Shown here piece after piece: positions 1 through 7,055 of a DNA stretch of 64,000 nt (position 1 is the first letter of the stretch; each line of letters starts with the position of its first letter). The DNA is from Mesorhizobium escarrei (GTDB lineage: Bacteria > Pseudomonadota > Alphaproteobacteria > Rhizobiales > Rhizobiaceae): positions 118,405-182,404 of the forward strand of contig NZ_CAKXZT010000117.1 of the NCBI RefSeq assembly GCF_935825525.1, in the 5' to 3' direction. The notes under the pieces are model-generated. The model was not told the DNA's origin. It saw nothing but the letters and a program-made list of their open reading frames with translations, and did not search any database. Made by a program: the position numbers and the translations under genes.

Positions 1-45
1 GGGGGAGATGTCCGGCAGGACAGAGGGGGGTGCCTGGGCGCCCTG
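1..45. repeat. Partial intergenic palindromic repeat at window edge
   Basis: The first ~45 bases (gggggagatg, ccggcaggacagaggggg) look like one arm of an intergenic repeat I associate with Mesorhizobium genomes, whose other arm would carry the reverse complement. Only one arm is in view, so palindromy cannot be shown. Its purine-rich end lies just before the GTG start of the first gene and may supply its ribosome binding site. Confidence 0.45.
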
Positions 46-51
46 CCTGTC

Positions 52-555
52 GTGACTACGCCATCGATAAACGTCCTCATCCGCCCCGGCCGCATCGAGG
101 ACGTCGAAACCATCCACGCCGCGATCCTGCGGCTTGGCGCGCATACAGGCGCACACCAGGAGATCACCTCTACAGCCAACGATCTGCGCACCTATGGCTT
201 TGGCGAAAACCCTGCCTTCTCGACGCTGATTGCGGAAGTCGGCGGCGAATTCGCTGGCCTGTGCCTGCATTTCCCGATCTTCTCGACCTGGATGGGGCGG
301 CCCGGCGTCTATGTGCAGGACCTCTATGTCGAGGACCGGTTTCGCGGCCGCAGGATCGGCGAACGCCTGCTGCGCCGTGCCGCGCGAGAATGCCGGAAGG
401 ACGGCGGCGTCTATCTCAGACTGTCCGTCGACACCGACAATGAAACCGCCAAGGCTTTCTACGAAAGGCTAGGCATTGCCTGGTCGAGCTACGAGCAGGT
501 TCAGAAGATCGTCGGCGACGCGTTCTTTGCCTTCGCCGATGCGCCAGAGGAATGA
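52..555 (+). CDS. GNAT family N-acetyltransferase (diamine/polyamine acetyltransferase-like)
   Basis: Predicted cytoplasmic acetyl-CoA-dependent N-acetyltransferase of 167 aa. The GNAT fold is visible: N-terminal IRPGRIEDVETIHAAI, the V-QDLYVEDRFRGRRIGERLL acetyl-CoA binding segment (motif A, about residues 90-112) and the C-terminal ETAKAFYERLG motif B. This arrangement and length fit spermidine/diamine acetyltransferase-type proteins, but the substrate cannot be read from sequence. GTG at 52 is chosen because the frame upstream lies in repeat-like DNA; the frame is open to the window edge, so a longer start cannot be excluded. Its stop overlaps a possible ATG of the next gene, which encodes an acetylpolyamine amidohydrolase-like protein, so the two are probably co-transcribed and act on related acetylated amines (inference). 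Confidence 0.85.
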   Translation: MTTPSINVLIRPGRIEDVETIHAAILRLGAHTGAHQEITSTANDLRTYGFGENPAFSTLIAEVGGEFAGLCLHFPIFSTWMGRPGVYVQDLYVEDRFRGRRIGERLLRRAARECRKDGGVYLRLSVDTDNETAKAFYERLGIAWSSYEQVQKIVGDAFFAFADAPEE

Positions 556-563
556 GGGAAATT

Positions 564-1595
564 ATGAAGGCCTTTTATGCCGACGAACAGAAGCGCCACG
601 ACCCCAAGGCGTTCCTGTCCAGCGGCGCCCAGAAACCCAATCCGGAAAAGCCGGAACGCGTCGAACGGCTGCTCGCCGGCGCCAAGGCAGCCGGCTGCAC
701 GATCGAACGGCCGAGGAATCATGGGCTTGGTCCGGTTGCCGCGGTGCATACGCCCGAATACCTTGATTTTCTCGAGCACATCTTCGCGCGCTGGCAGCGC
801 ATCGAAGGCGCTTCGGCGGAAGTGATCCCCAATATCCATCCAATCGCGCGGGACGGCTTCTATCCGGCCTCGGCGGTCGGCCAGGCCGGCTACCACATGG
901 CCGACACCGCTTGCCCGATCTCCGGCGAGACCTGGCAGAGCGCACTGTGGAGCGCCTGGAGCGCGGTCGAGGCCGCCGACGCGGTGATGGCGGGCGCGCC
1001 GGCTGGTTATGCGCTGTGCCGCCCGCCCGGCCACCACGCCTTTGCCGATGTCGCCGGCGGCTTCTGCTTCATCAACAATTCGGCGATCGCGGCACAGGTG
1101 CTGCGCAAGCAAGCTGCGCGGGTGGCGATCCTCGACGTCGACCTGCATCATGGCAACGGCACGCAAGGCGTTTTCTATGCCCGGTCGGACGTGCTCACCG
1201 TCTCGCTGCATGCCGATCCGCTGCGCTTCTATCCGTTCTTCTGGGGTCATGCAGACGAGCGCGGCGAAGGGCCTGGTCTCGGCTACAATTTCAACCTGCC
1301 GCTGGTGCGTAAATCCGGCGATGCCGCGTTCCTGGAAGCACTCGACGTGGCGTTCCAGCGCATCCGCGCCTTTGCGCCGGAAGCGCTGGTGGTGGCGCTC
1401 GGCCTCGACGCCTTCGAAGGCGATCCGTTCGGCGGACTGTCGGTGACGACACCCGGCTTCTCGCGCATCGGCGAGGCTATCGCGGGCCTTGGCCTGCCGG
1501 CTGTCATCGTCCAGGAAGGCGGCTATCTCTGCGACGAACTTGGCGACAATCTTACCGCGTTCCTCACCGGCTTCGGCGGTGGCAGGAGGCGGTGA
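564..1595 (+). CDS. Histone deacetylase family protein, acetylpolyamine amidohydrolase-like
   Basis: Zinc-dependent deacetylase of the arginase/HDAC fold, 343 aa, close to the size of bacterial acetylpolyamine amidohydrolases. Visible motifs in order: RPPGHHA (catalytic His pair), LDVDLHHGNGTQ (zinc ligands Asp and His), GLDAFEGDP (third zinc ligand Asp) and QEGGYL (catalytic Tyr). It likely removes acetyl groups from small acetylated polyamines in the cytoplasm; the substrate is inferred from family. The ATG at 564 is preferred over 552 because GAGGG lies five to six bases upstream and family members begin MK-FY. It is probably translationally coupled to the acetyltransferase upstream, giving opposing acetylation and deacetylation activities in one operon. 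Confidence 0.9.
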   Translation: MKAFYADEQKRHDPKAFLSSGAQKPNPEKPERVERLLAGAKAAGCTIERPRNHGLGPVAAVHTPEYLDFLEHIFARWQRIEGASAEVIPNIHPIARDGFYPASAVGQAGYHMADTACPISGETWQSALWSAWSAVEAADAVMAGAPAGYALCRPPGHHAFADVAGGFCFINNSAIAAQVLRKQAARVAILDVDLHHGNGTQGVFYARSDVLTVSLHADPLRFYPFFWGHADERGEGPGLGYNFNLPLVRKSGDAAFLEALDVAFQRIRAFAPEALVVALGLDAFEGDPFGGLSVTTPGFSRIGEAIAGLGLPAVIVQEGGYLCDELGDNLTAFLTGFGGGRRR

Positions 1596-1613
1596 TTTCG
1601 GCCGGATGTCGCG

Positions 1614-2879
1614 TCAGGAACGCTCCTGCCGCAGCATCGCGATGACACGGTGCACGCTCTCCAGCGTCTCATCGATTTCGGCCGCCGTATTGTAGTGGGC
1701 GATGCCGATGCGCACGACGCCCTGCTCGGCCGGAATGCCGAGCTGGTGGACGACCTCCCAGGCGTAGTTGTGGCCGGACCACAGGAAGATGTTTTCCGCA
1801 TTCATCTGCCGCACGATCGTTTCGGGTACGATGCCGTCGATCGTGAACGAGACCGTCGGCACGCGCTCTCCGACACGCGCCGGATCAGTGATCCCATGGA
1901 TGGTCAGTCCGGAAATAGCCGACAGCCCGTTGATCAACCTTTGCGTCAGCGGATTTTCGTAAGCGGTGGATATTTCGAACGCCTTGGCGATCTTGGCGCG
2001 ACGCGACGCGTTCTCGCCTGGCGGTCCGCCCAGCTCCGCAAAGTAATCGACCGCTGCCGTCAGTCCCGCCATCAGTTCGATCTGCGGTGTGCCGAGCTCG
2101 AATCGTTCCGGCAGAGCATTGGACGAACAGCGGCATTTGTACGGTTTCAGCGCGTCGATGACATCCAGCCTGCCCCACAATATGCCCATATGCGGCCCGA
2201 AGAATTTATAGGCCGAGCAGACCAGGAAATCGCAGCCAATGTCCTGCACGTCGATCAGACCGTGCGGTGCGAACTGCACGGCGTCGACATAGACCAGCGC
2301 GCCGGCCTGCTTGGCGACGCGGGTCAGCGCCTTCACCCGGTTGATCGAGCCGGTCAGGTTGCTGGCGTAGTTCAAGGCGACCAGCCGCGTCCTGTCGGTG
2401 AGCAGCGCAGCAAGCGCCGCCTCCTCGATCTGCCAGCTCTGCTCGTCGAAAGGCAGCCAGCGCACGACAAGACCGAGGTCTTCGGCGAGCTGCAGCCATG
2501 GCGACACGTTGCCCTCGTGATCCATGCGGGTGAGAATGATCTCGTCGCCGGGTTTCATCATACGACCGAGGGTGCGCGACATGTGATAGGTCAGTGTCGT
2601 CATGTTGGCGCCAATGATGATTTCCTGCGGGCTTGCAGCACCCAGGAAATCGGCCATCGCCGCATGGGCGTCGTCGACGATCTGTTGCGCCGCAATCGTG
2701 GTTTCGAAGAAGCCGCCGAGATTGGCGTTTGTGGTCAGCAGGCAGTGCGACACCGCGTCGGCAAGCGCCTGCGGCACCTGTGTGCCGGCAGGGTTGTCGA
2801 GATAGATGCGGCGACGGCCCTTGTCGGTCAGCGACAGGGCTGGAAATTTCTCGCGCACGACCTCAATCGGAAAGTTCAC
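1614..2879 (-). CDS. Cysteine desulfurase-like PLP enzyme (class V aminotransferase)
   Basis: PLP-dependent class V aminotransferase-fold protein, about 421 aa, most like the 'cysteine desulfurase-like' subfamily (VC1184 type) rather than true SufS/IscS. Visible: YLDNPAGTQVP near the N-terminus, DHEGNVSPW, VDAVQFAPHGLIDVQDIGCDF, and the PLP-lysine segment CSAYKFFGPHMG. The catalytic cysteine loop of SufS (THCAQP) is absent; the C-terminus has RIGIAHYNTAAEID. Its reaction is therefore unassigned. GTG at 2879 is preferred because AGAGAGAGA precedes it and family members start a few residues before FPALS; a TTG at 2912 would add 11 residues. It sits ~60 nt downstream of the aldo/keto reductase on the same strand and may share its transcript. 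Confidence 0.85.
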   Translation of the reverse strand: MNFPIEVVREKFPALSLTDKGRRRIYLDNPAGTQVPQALADAVSHCLLTTNANLGGFFETTIAAQQIVDDAHAAMADFLGAASPQEIIIGANMTTLTYHMSRTLGRMMKPGDEIILTRMDHEGNVSPWLQLAEDLGLVVRWLPFDEQSWQIEEAALAALLTDRTRLVALNYASNLTGSINRVKALTRVAKQAGALVYVDAVQFAPHGLIDVQDIGCDFLVCSAYKFFGPHMGILWGRLDVIDALKPYKCRCSSNALPERFELGTPQIELMAGLTAAVDYFAELGGPPGENASRRAKIAKAFEISTAYENPLTQRLINGLSAISGLTIHGITDPARVGERVPTVSFTIDGIVPETIVRQMNAENIFLWSGHNYAWEVVHQLGIPAEQGVVRIGIAHYNTAAEIDETLESVHRVIAMLRQERS

Positions 2880-2939
2880 TTTTTCTCTCTCTCTGTTGTA
2901 ATCGTTTAGCAATCGTACCTTGCAGTGCCGGGAAGCAGC

Positions 2940-4007
2940 TCACGGACACGGGTTGCCGACACGCTGGTGAATTGCATCGACCGCCTTCTGCATGTCTTCG
3001 CTCCAGACGACAGCGGCGGAAGACAGCGCCATATCGAGCTGCGGAAGGGTGGTCGCGCCGATGATGCTCGAAGTGACGAAGGGACGGCTTGTGACATAGG
3101 CGTTGGCAAACAATGCCGGCTCCATGCCGAAAGAGCGCGCCAGTTCGTTATACTCGAGCTGCGCCTCCGCGGCATTGGGCGTCTCGTAGCGCTGGCCGCG
3201 GTTGAAAAGCTGAGAACGCGAGCCTTGCGGCCGCGCGCCATGATCGTATTTGCCGGTCAGGTAGCCCTGCGCCAGCGGCGAATAGGCGAGCAGGGAAACC
3301 TGTTCGCGCTCGCAGACCTCGGCAAGGTTCACCTCGAAGCCGCGGTTGACGAAATTATAGGCGTTCTGCAGCGACGCCAGGCGCGGGCCGACGCCTTTGT
3401 CGGCTTCGGCGATGAACCGCATGACGCCCCAGGAACTCTCGTTCGACAGGCCGAAATGGCGGATTTTTCCTGCCTTCACCAATTCATCGAAGACGGCAAG
3501 CGTTTCGGTGATCGGCGTCTCGCTGTCCGGTGCACCGGCGGAATCGGCCCGCAGCGGCACGGCACCGACGCGGTTCGGATTGGCGCCCCACGGCACGGCG
3601 CGCTCCGGCCAGTGGATCTGGTAGAGATCGAGATAGTCGGTATTGAGCCTGGTCAGCGATTTTTCGACGGCATCGAAGATGTCGGCGCGCACCAGCTTCG
3701 ACGGGCGATCGCCGCGAAACCATGTGTTGGCGGTGCGCCCAACCACTTTCGAGGCGAGGATCACCTGATCGCGGTTGCCCTTTGCCCTCATCCAGCTGCC
3801 GATGATCCTCTCGGTCCAGCCTTGCGTCTCTGCCTTGGGCGGGATCGGGTAGAGCTCGGCAGTGTCGATGAAATTGACGCCGCACGAAAATGCCAGATCC
3901 ATCTGCGCGTGGCCATCCGCTTCGGTGTTCTGCTGGCCCCAGGTCATCGATCCCAGGCAAATCTGGGAAACAAGAAGATCGGTCCGACCGAGGCGGCGTT
4001 TTTGCAT
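2940..4007 (-). CDS. Aldo/keto reductase, Tas-like
   Basis: NADP(H)-dependent aldo/keto reductase (TIM barrel), 355 aa. The sequence runs parallel to E. coli Tas: RRLGRTDLLVSQICLGSMTWGQQNTEADGHAQ at the start, FIDTAELYP (catalytic Asp and Tyr), LASKVVG (catalytic Lys), YQIHWPERA (His), and a cofactor-binding C-terminus with TSSIIGATTLPQL. The long D-A-HAQMD N-terminus and the ETQGWTE insert are typical of the Tas/YghZ group. ATG at 4007 is chosen because GGAGAAAA lies just upstream and the family start MQ-R is there, although the frame is open farther upstream. Physiological substrate unknown; it is upstream of the cysteine desulfurase-like gene on the same strand. Confidence 0.9.
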   Translation of the reverse strand: MQKRRLGRTDLLVSQICLGSMTWGQQNTEADGHAQMDLAFSCGVNFIDTAELYPIPPKAETQGWTERIIGSWMRAKGNRDQVILASKVVGRTANTWFRGDRPSKLVRADIFDAVEKSLTRLNTDYLDLYQIHWPERAVPWGANPNRVGAVPLRADSAGAPDSETPITETLAVFDELVKAGKIRHFGLSNESSWGVMRFIAEADKGVGPRLASLQNAYNFVNRGFEVNLAEVCEREQVSLLAYSPLAQGYLTGKYDHGARPQGSRSQLFNRGQRYETPNAAEAQLEYNELARSFGMEPALFANAYVTSRPFVTSSIIGATTLPQLDMALSSAAVVWSEDMQKAVDAIHQRVGNPCP

Positions 4008-4159
4008 TGAATTTTCTCCGGCGGGAAGTCTTTTGCGCGGCTGCGCGGGAAGGAAGCCGCAGCATACAGGAATGCGTGGGCTGTCTCCAACCCCGCCGCC
4101 CGTGGCCAGCGACACTTTTCCGCGAGACCGAAGCAGGGCGCTCGGCGAAGTCAAAAAAT

Positions 4160-4194
4160 CAGTGCAGCATGGCTGCCATGCAAATGCTGCACTG
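4160..4194 (+). promoter_or_regulatory. Nested inverted repeat upstream of small gene (operator-like)
   Basis: An 11-bp perfect inverted repeat (CAGTGCAGCAT at 4160-4170, ATGCTGCACTG at 4184-4194) encloses a second, overlapping one (GCATGG/CCATGC at 4167-4181). Only one of the two hairpins can form at a time. A CTATAT-type -10 (around 4214-4219) follows at promoter spacing, so the right arm would overlap the -35 region of a promoter reading into the small gene at 4255. The TGCTGCACTGCA core resembles sites seen in front of rhizobial small-protein and phasin genes, but the regulator is unidentified. Confidence 0.4.
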
Positions 4195-4254
4195 CACAAT
4201 TGTCATGATTTGCCTATATTGCGACTCGGGGAGGACCAATCAGGGGCTTCAATC

Positions 4255-4419
4255 ATGGGTTTCCTCACTGAAATGTTCGCCCGTCCGCGTCCGCAGGAAC
4301 ATCTGCGCTACCGCGCGGCTCTGGCGCTGCTTCATTCGATGAACAATGCCGACCGTGCGGACATCGGCATCAAACCAGCCGATTTTCCGCGCGTCGCTCG
4401 CGAAATGTCCTCACGCTAA
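4255..4419 (+). CDS. Small DUF1127-like protein (54 aa)
   Basis: A 54-residue basic protein: MGFLTEMFARPRPQ, then HLRYRAALALLHSMNNADRADIGIKPADFPRVAREMS. The middle (D-ADIGI-PADF-RVA) resembles the DUF1127 core (L-DIGLSRADI), a family of small Arg-rich proteins often tied to stress, phosphate or RNA metabolism in alphaproteobacteria. ATG at 4255 has AGGGG eight bases upstream. It is a single-gene unit: it has its own upstream palindrome and is followed immediately by a perfect 10-bp hairpin. Function unknown; DUF1127 assignment is by pattern and only moderately sure. Confidence 0.65.
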   Translation: MGFLTEMFARPRPQEHLRYRAALALLHSMNNADRADIGIKPADFPRVAREMSSR

Positions 4420-4422
4420 TCG

Positions 4423-4447
4423 GATATCCCGGCTCGACCGGGATATC
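4423..4447. terminator. Perfect 10-bp hairpin between convergent genes
   Basis: GATATCCCGG (4423-4432) and CCGGGATATC (4438-4447) form a perfect 10-bp stem with a 5-nt loop, four bases after the stop of the small gene and 15 bases before the stop of the convergent DUF1993 gene. There is no clear U-tract on either strand, so it is a probable but not canonical bidirectional terminator. Confidence 0.45.
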
Positions 4448-4461
4448 GCCTTGCCAATTCT

Positions 4462-4968
4462 TCAACGTGAACCGATGAAAGTCGCCTTGCTCAGCGGCAC
4501 GCCGTTGTGGCGCAGGATGTCGTAGGCCGTGGTCACGTGGAAATAGAAATTGGGCATGGCGAGATGCAGCAGATACTGCATGCCGGCCATTGAGAATTCG
4601 CGCTGGCCAAGCTTCAGCTCGATCATTCTGTCATCGGAGCCGTCCATATCGGCAGCCGAGAATGTCGCCAGAAGGTCGACAGTCTTGGCGATGCGCGCCT
4701 GGAGATCGGCAAAGCTCGCCTCGCTGTCTTCGTATTTCGGCACCTCGCGACCGGCAAGCCGCGACGGCGCGCCCTTGGCGTGGTCGGTCGCGATCTGCAC
4801 CTGTCTGGTCAACGCATACATGTCCGGCGCCAGCCTCGACGCCAAAAACACCTGCGGATCGATCTTGCGGTCGAGCGCATTCTGCTCGGCGATGTTCAGT
4901 ACGTTGGATAGCGCCTTCAACCTGGCCGAAAACACCGGCACGGACGCTTCATACATCGATATGGTCAC
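4462..4968 (-). CDS. DUF1993 domain-containing protein
   Basis: A 168-aa, mostly helical soluble protein that fits the DUF1993 family (DinB-like four-helix fold). Features consistent with this: SMYEASVPVFSARLKALSNVL at the N-terminus, DMYALTRQVQIATDHAKG in the second helix, and the C-terminal LHLAMPNFYFHVTTAYDILRHNGVPLSK that is the most conserved part of the family. No signal peptide or membrane segment. It is a monocistronic gene convergent with the small DUF1127-like gene. Biochemical role unknown. Confidence 0.85.
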   Translation of the reverse strand: MTISMYEASVPVFSARLKALSNVLNIAEQNALDRKIDPQVFLASRLAPDMYALTRQVQIATDHAKGAPSRLAGREVPKYEDSEASFADLQARIAKTVDLLATFSAADMDGSDDRMIELKLGQREFSMAGMQYLLHLAMPNFYFHVTTAYDILRHNGVPLSKATFIGSR

Positions 4969-5092
4969 GAGACTCTCCTATCCGGCGGGAGCGCCGACGG
5001 CGGTGACCTAGCGCCTCCGCCGGCGATTCTTCAAGCGTCACCGCGTCGCCGCAATCGGTATGATAGGATTTCCCATCCGGTGGAGATTCCCG

Positions 5093-6142
5093 ATGAGAAG
5101 CGCCCTTTTTGCAGCGACAGCTTTTTTCTCCCTTGCCGTGACAGTCCAACCAGTGCTCGCCGCCGAAGCGCCTTATGTCGACGACAGGTCGGACGCCGAA
5201 GCGGTCATCCGCTCGTTCTACAGCGCCATCAACCGGCAAGAATTCGCGCGCGCCTGGGACTATTTCGGCGAAACCAGGCCGGCCAAGGATTTCGACGCCT
5301 TCGTCAAGGGCTATGACGGCACCGAAAGGGTCGAGGTCAAAACCGGTGGCGTGTCCGAAGACGGTGCGGCCGGCAGCATCTATTACAATGTTCCGGTCGC
5401 CATCCGGGCGACAGCCAAGGACGGCAGCGAAAATGTCTTTGCCGGCTGCTACACGCTGCGCCAGGTCAACGCCTCGATCCAGGAACCGCCATTCCGCCCG
5501 ATCTTCATCGACAAGGGCGCGCTGAAACCGACCAAGGCCGAATTCGAGGACGCTGTGCCGGAAAGCTGCGGCGACGCACCACCGCCGCCGAAGAAGGATG
5601 CGGCGCTGGAGCAGGCCAAGAAGGCGTTTGCGGCCGCCTATGGCGAACAATGCGACGAGGAAATGCCTGGCGGCGAGCCTGTGGCAGAGCCGGACGCCTA
5701 CTCCCTCCGCTACAAGGACGCGGGCGCCGAGGCCGATCAGCCCGAACGCGAGACGCGGCTGTTTCGCTTCTTCTGTTCGATGGCTGCCTACAATGAGAGT
5801 GCCGTCTACTATGTCTACGACGATGTGTCAGGCGTCCGGCAGTTGCAGTTCGCCTCGCCGGAACTCGATATCCACTATGAGAACAACGATAGCGAAGGCA
5901 AGGTTGAGGCGATCAACGTCACCGGCTTCCAGACCGACGACCAGCTGGTCAATTCCGAGTATGACGACGCCACCAAGACGATCTCGTCGCTCAACAAGTG
6001 GCGCGGTGTCGGCGATGCCTCGTCGGCCGGCACCTATCTGTTTCGCAACGGCAATTTCTCGCTGGTGCAGTACGATGTCGACGCCTCCTACGACGGCGAG
6101 ATCAACCCGCAGACAGTGGTGGACTATAACACACCGCCTTAA
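5093..6142 (+). CDS. Secreted DUF1176 family protein
   Basis: Exported protein of 349 aa. Residues 1-23 (MRSALFAATAFFSLAVTVQPVLA) are a Sec signal peptide with A-x-A-like cleavage before EAPY. The N-terminal third (VIRSFYSAINRQEFARAWDYF) looks like an SnoaL/NTF2-type or DUF4440-like helix pair; the C-terminal half (LFRFFCSMAAYNESAVYYVYDD, INVTGFQTDDQLVNSEYDDATKTISSLNKWRGVGDASSAGTY) matches the DUF1176 pattern. Paired cysteines suggest periplasmic disulfides. ATG at 5093 has GGTGGAGA upstream and begins the signal peptide. Its stop overlaps that of the convergent hydrolase by 4 nt. Function unknown. Confidence 0.8.
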   Translation: MRSALFAATAFFSLAVTVQPVLAAEAPYVDDRSDAEAVIRSFYSAINRQEFARAWDYFGETRPAKDFDAFVKGYDGTERVEVKTGGVSEDGAAGSIYYNVPVAIRATAKDGSENVFAGCYTLRQVNASIQEPPFRPIFIDKGALKPTKAEFEDAVPESCGDAPPPPKKDAALEQAKKAFAAAYGEQCDEEMPGGEPVAEPDAYSLRYKDAGAEADQPERETRLFRFFCSMAAYNESAVYYVYDDVSGVRQLQFASPELDIHYENNDSEGKVEAINVTGFQTDDQLVNSEYDDATKTISSLNKWRGVGDASSAGTYLFRNGNFSLVQYDVDASYDGEINPQTVVDYNTPP

Positions 6143-7023
6143 GGGGCCTCCGACAGCATCCAGTTGAGCGTGCCGCGCCAGTCGGTCATGCGGATCGGCG
6201 TGCCGTGCGTGCCGGTCTCGAAGCGGACAAAGCGGGTCGGATAGGTTTTCGTTTTGGCCAGGATCGAACGGAAGAAGGCTTCCTGTTTCTCGACTGGAAA
6301 CACAGGGTCCTTGCTGCCCTGGCCAAAGAAGACCGGAACACGGCGCTTGAAAGCCGGGCTTGAGAAGAAACTTTCATCCCACAGCGAACCGAGCAGCAGC
6401 AGCCCGTCGATGCGGCCGCCAGTATCCTTGCGGGCGGCTAGCTTCCAGCACAATGCGCCGCCCATCGAGCCGCAGGCAACGAAGATCTTCGCGCCCGGCG
6501 ACCGTTCGGCATAGTGGCCGATCAGCGCGGCGATCTGGGCCGCGCCGGTGTCGCCGAAATCAGAAAAGTCCGGCGACAGATAGAGGCCGCCATTGCCGGC
6601 CATCAGGTTCTTGATGCGGTTGAAATTGCCGCCGAAGGTGAAGTCGTCAACGCCCTGCTTGCGGCTGCCGCCCTGCCCGTGCAGATAGAGCACGATGATG
6701 CCGGCGGCTTGCATGCGGCCGACTGCGATGTGGCGGATATCGCCGGCGCCGCTCTTCAGCAGCAGATCCTGCTGCACCTTGCGTACACCGGTGTCGACAT
6801 ACTGCGCCTGCGCGCGGCGCTCCGGCACTTTGTCGCGGGCGTTGATATCGCGCAGCTCACGGTAGTCGACGACTGTATAGGCGCCCTCGGAAGAGAGGAT
6901 GGCCGGATAGGCGAACAGGTCGTCCTTGAAGGGCTTTAGCGTGAGAACGTCGGCGTAAGCGGCGCGAGAAAACAAGAAAAATATTGAAGTCAGAAGGGCG
7001 CATAGGACGGTACGAACAGCCAT
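6139..7023 (-). CDS. Secreted alpha/beta hydrolase
   Basis: Exported serine hydrolase, 294 aa. Residues 1-24 (MAVRTVLCALLTSIFFLFSRAAYA) form a signal peptide. The fold signature is present: oxyanion region LYLHGQGGSRKQG, nucleophile elbow CGSMGG (G-x-S-x-G), acid in GQGSKDPVFP and His in GTHGTP. This implies a periplasmic esterase or peptidase-like activity; substrate unknown. It lies 33 bp downstream of the molybdopterin-binding gene on the same strand but has its own signal peptide and probably an unrelated job. Confidence 0.85.
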   Translation of the reverse strand: MAVRTVLCALLTSIFFLFSRAAYADVLTLKPFKDDLFAYPAILSSEGAYTVVDYRELRDINARDKVPERRAQAQYVDTGVRKVQQDLLLKSGAGDIRHIAVGRMQAAGIIVLYLHGQGGSRKQGVDDFTFGGNFNRIKNLMAGNGGLYLSPDFSDFGDTGAAQIAALIGHYAERSPGAKIFVACGSMGGALCWKLAARKDTGGRIDGLLLLGSLWDESFFSSPAFKRRVPVFFGQGSKDPVFPVEKQEAFFRSILAKTKTYPTRFVRFETGTHGTPIRMTDWRGTLNWMLSEAP

Positions 7024-7055
7024 CCCTCAGGCATGCGTTTTTCGGCCCCGGTTTG

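Noticed and set aside
1650..2909. 419-codon open frame opposite the cysteine desulfurase-like gene
   Set aside because: Composition is a complement artefact of GC-rich coding DNA; no family features, and the opposite strand has clear motifs.
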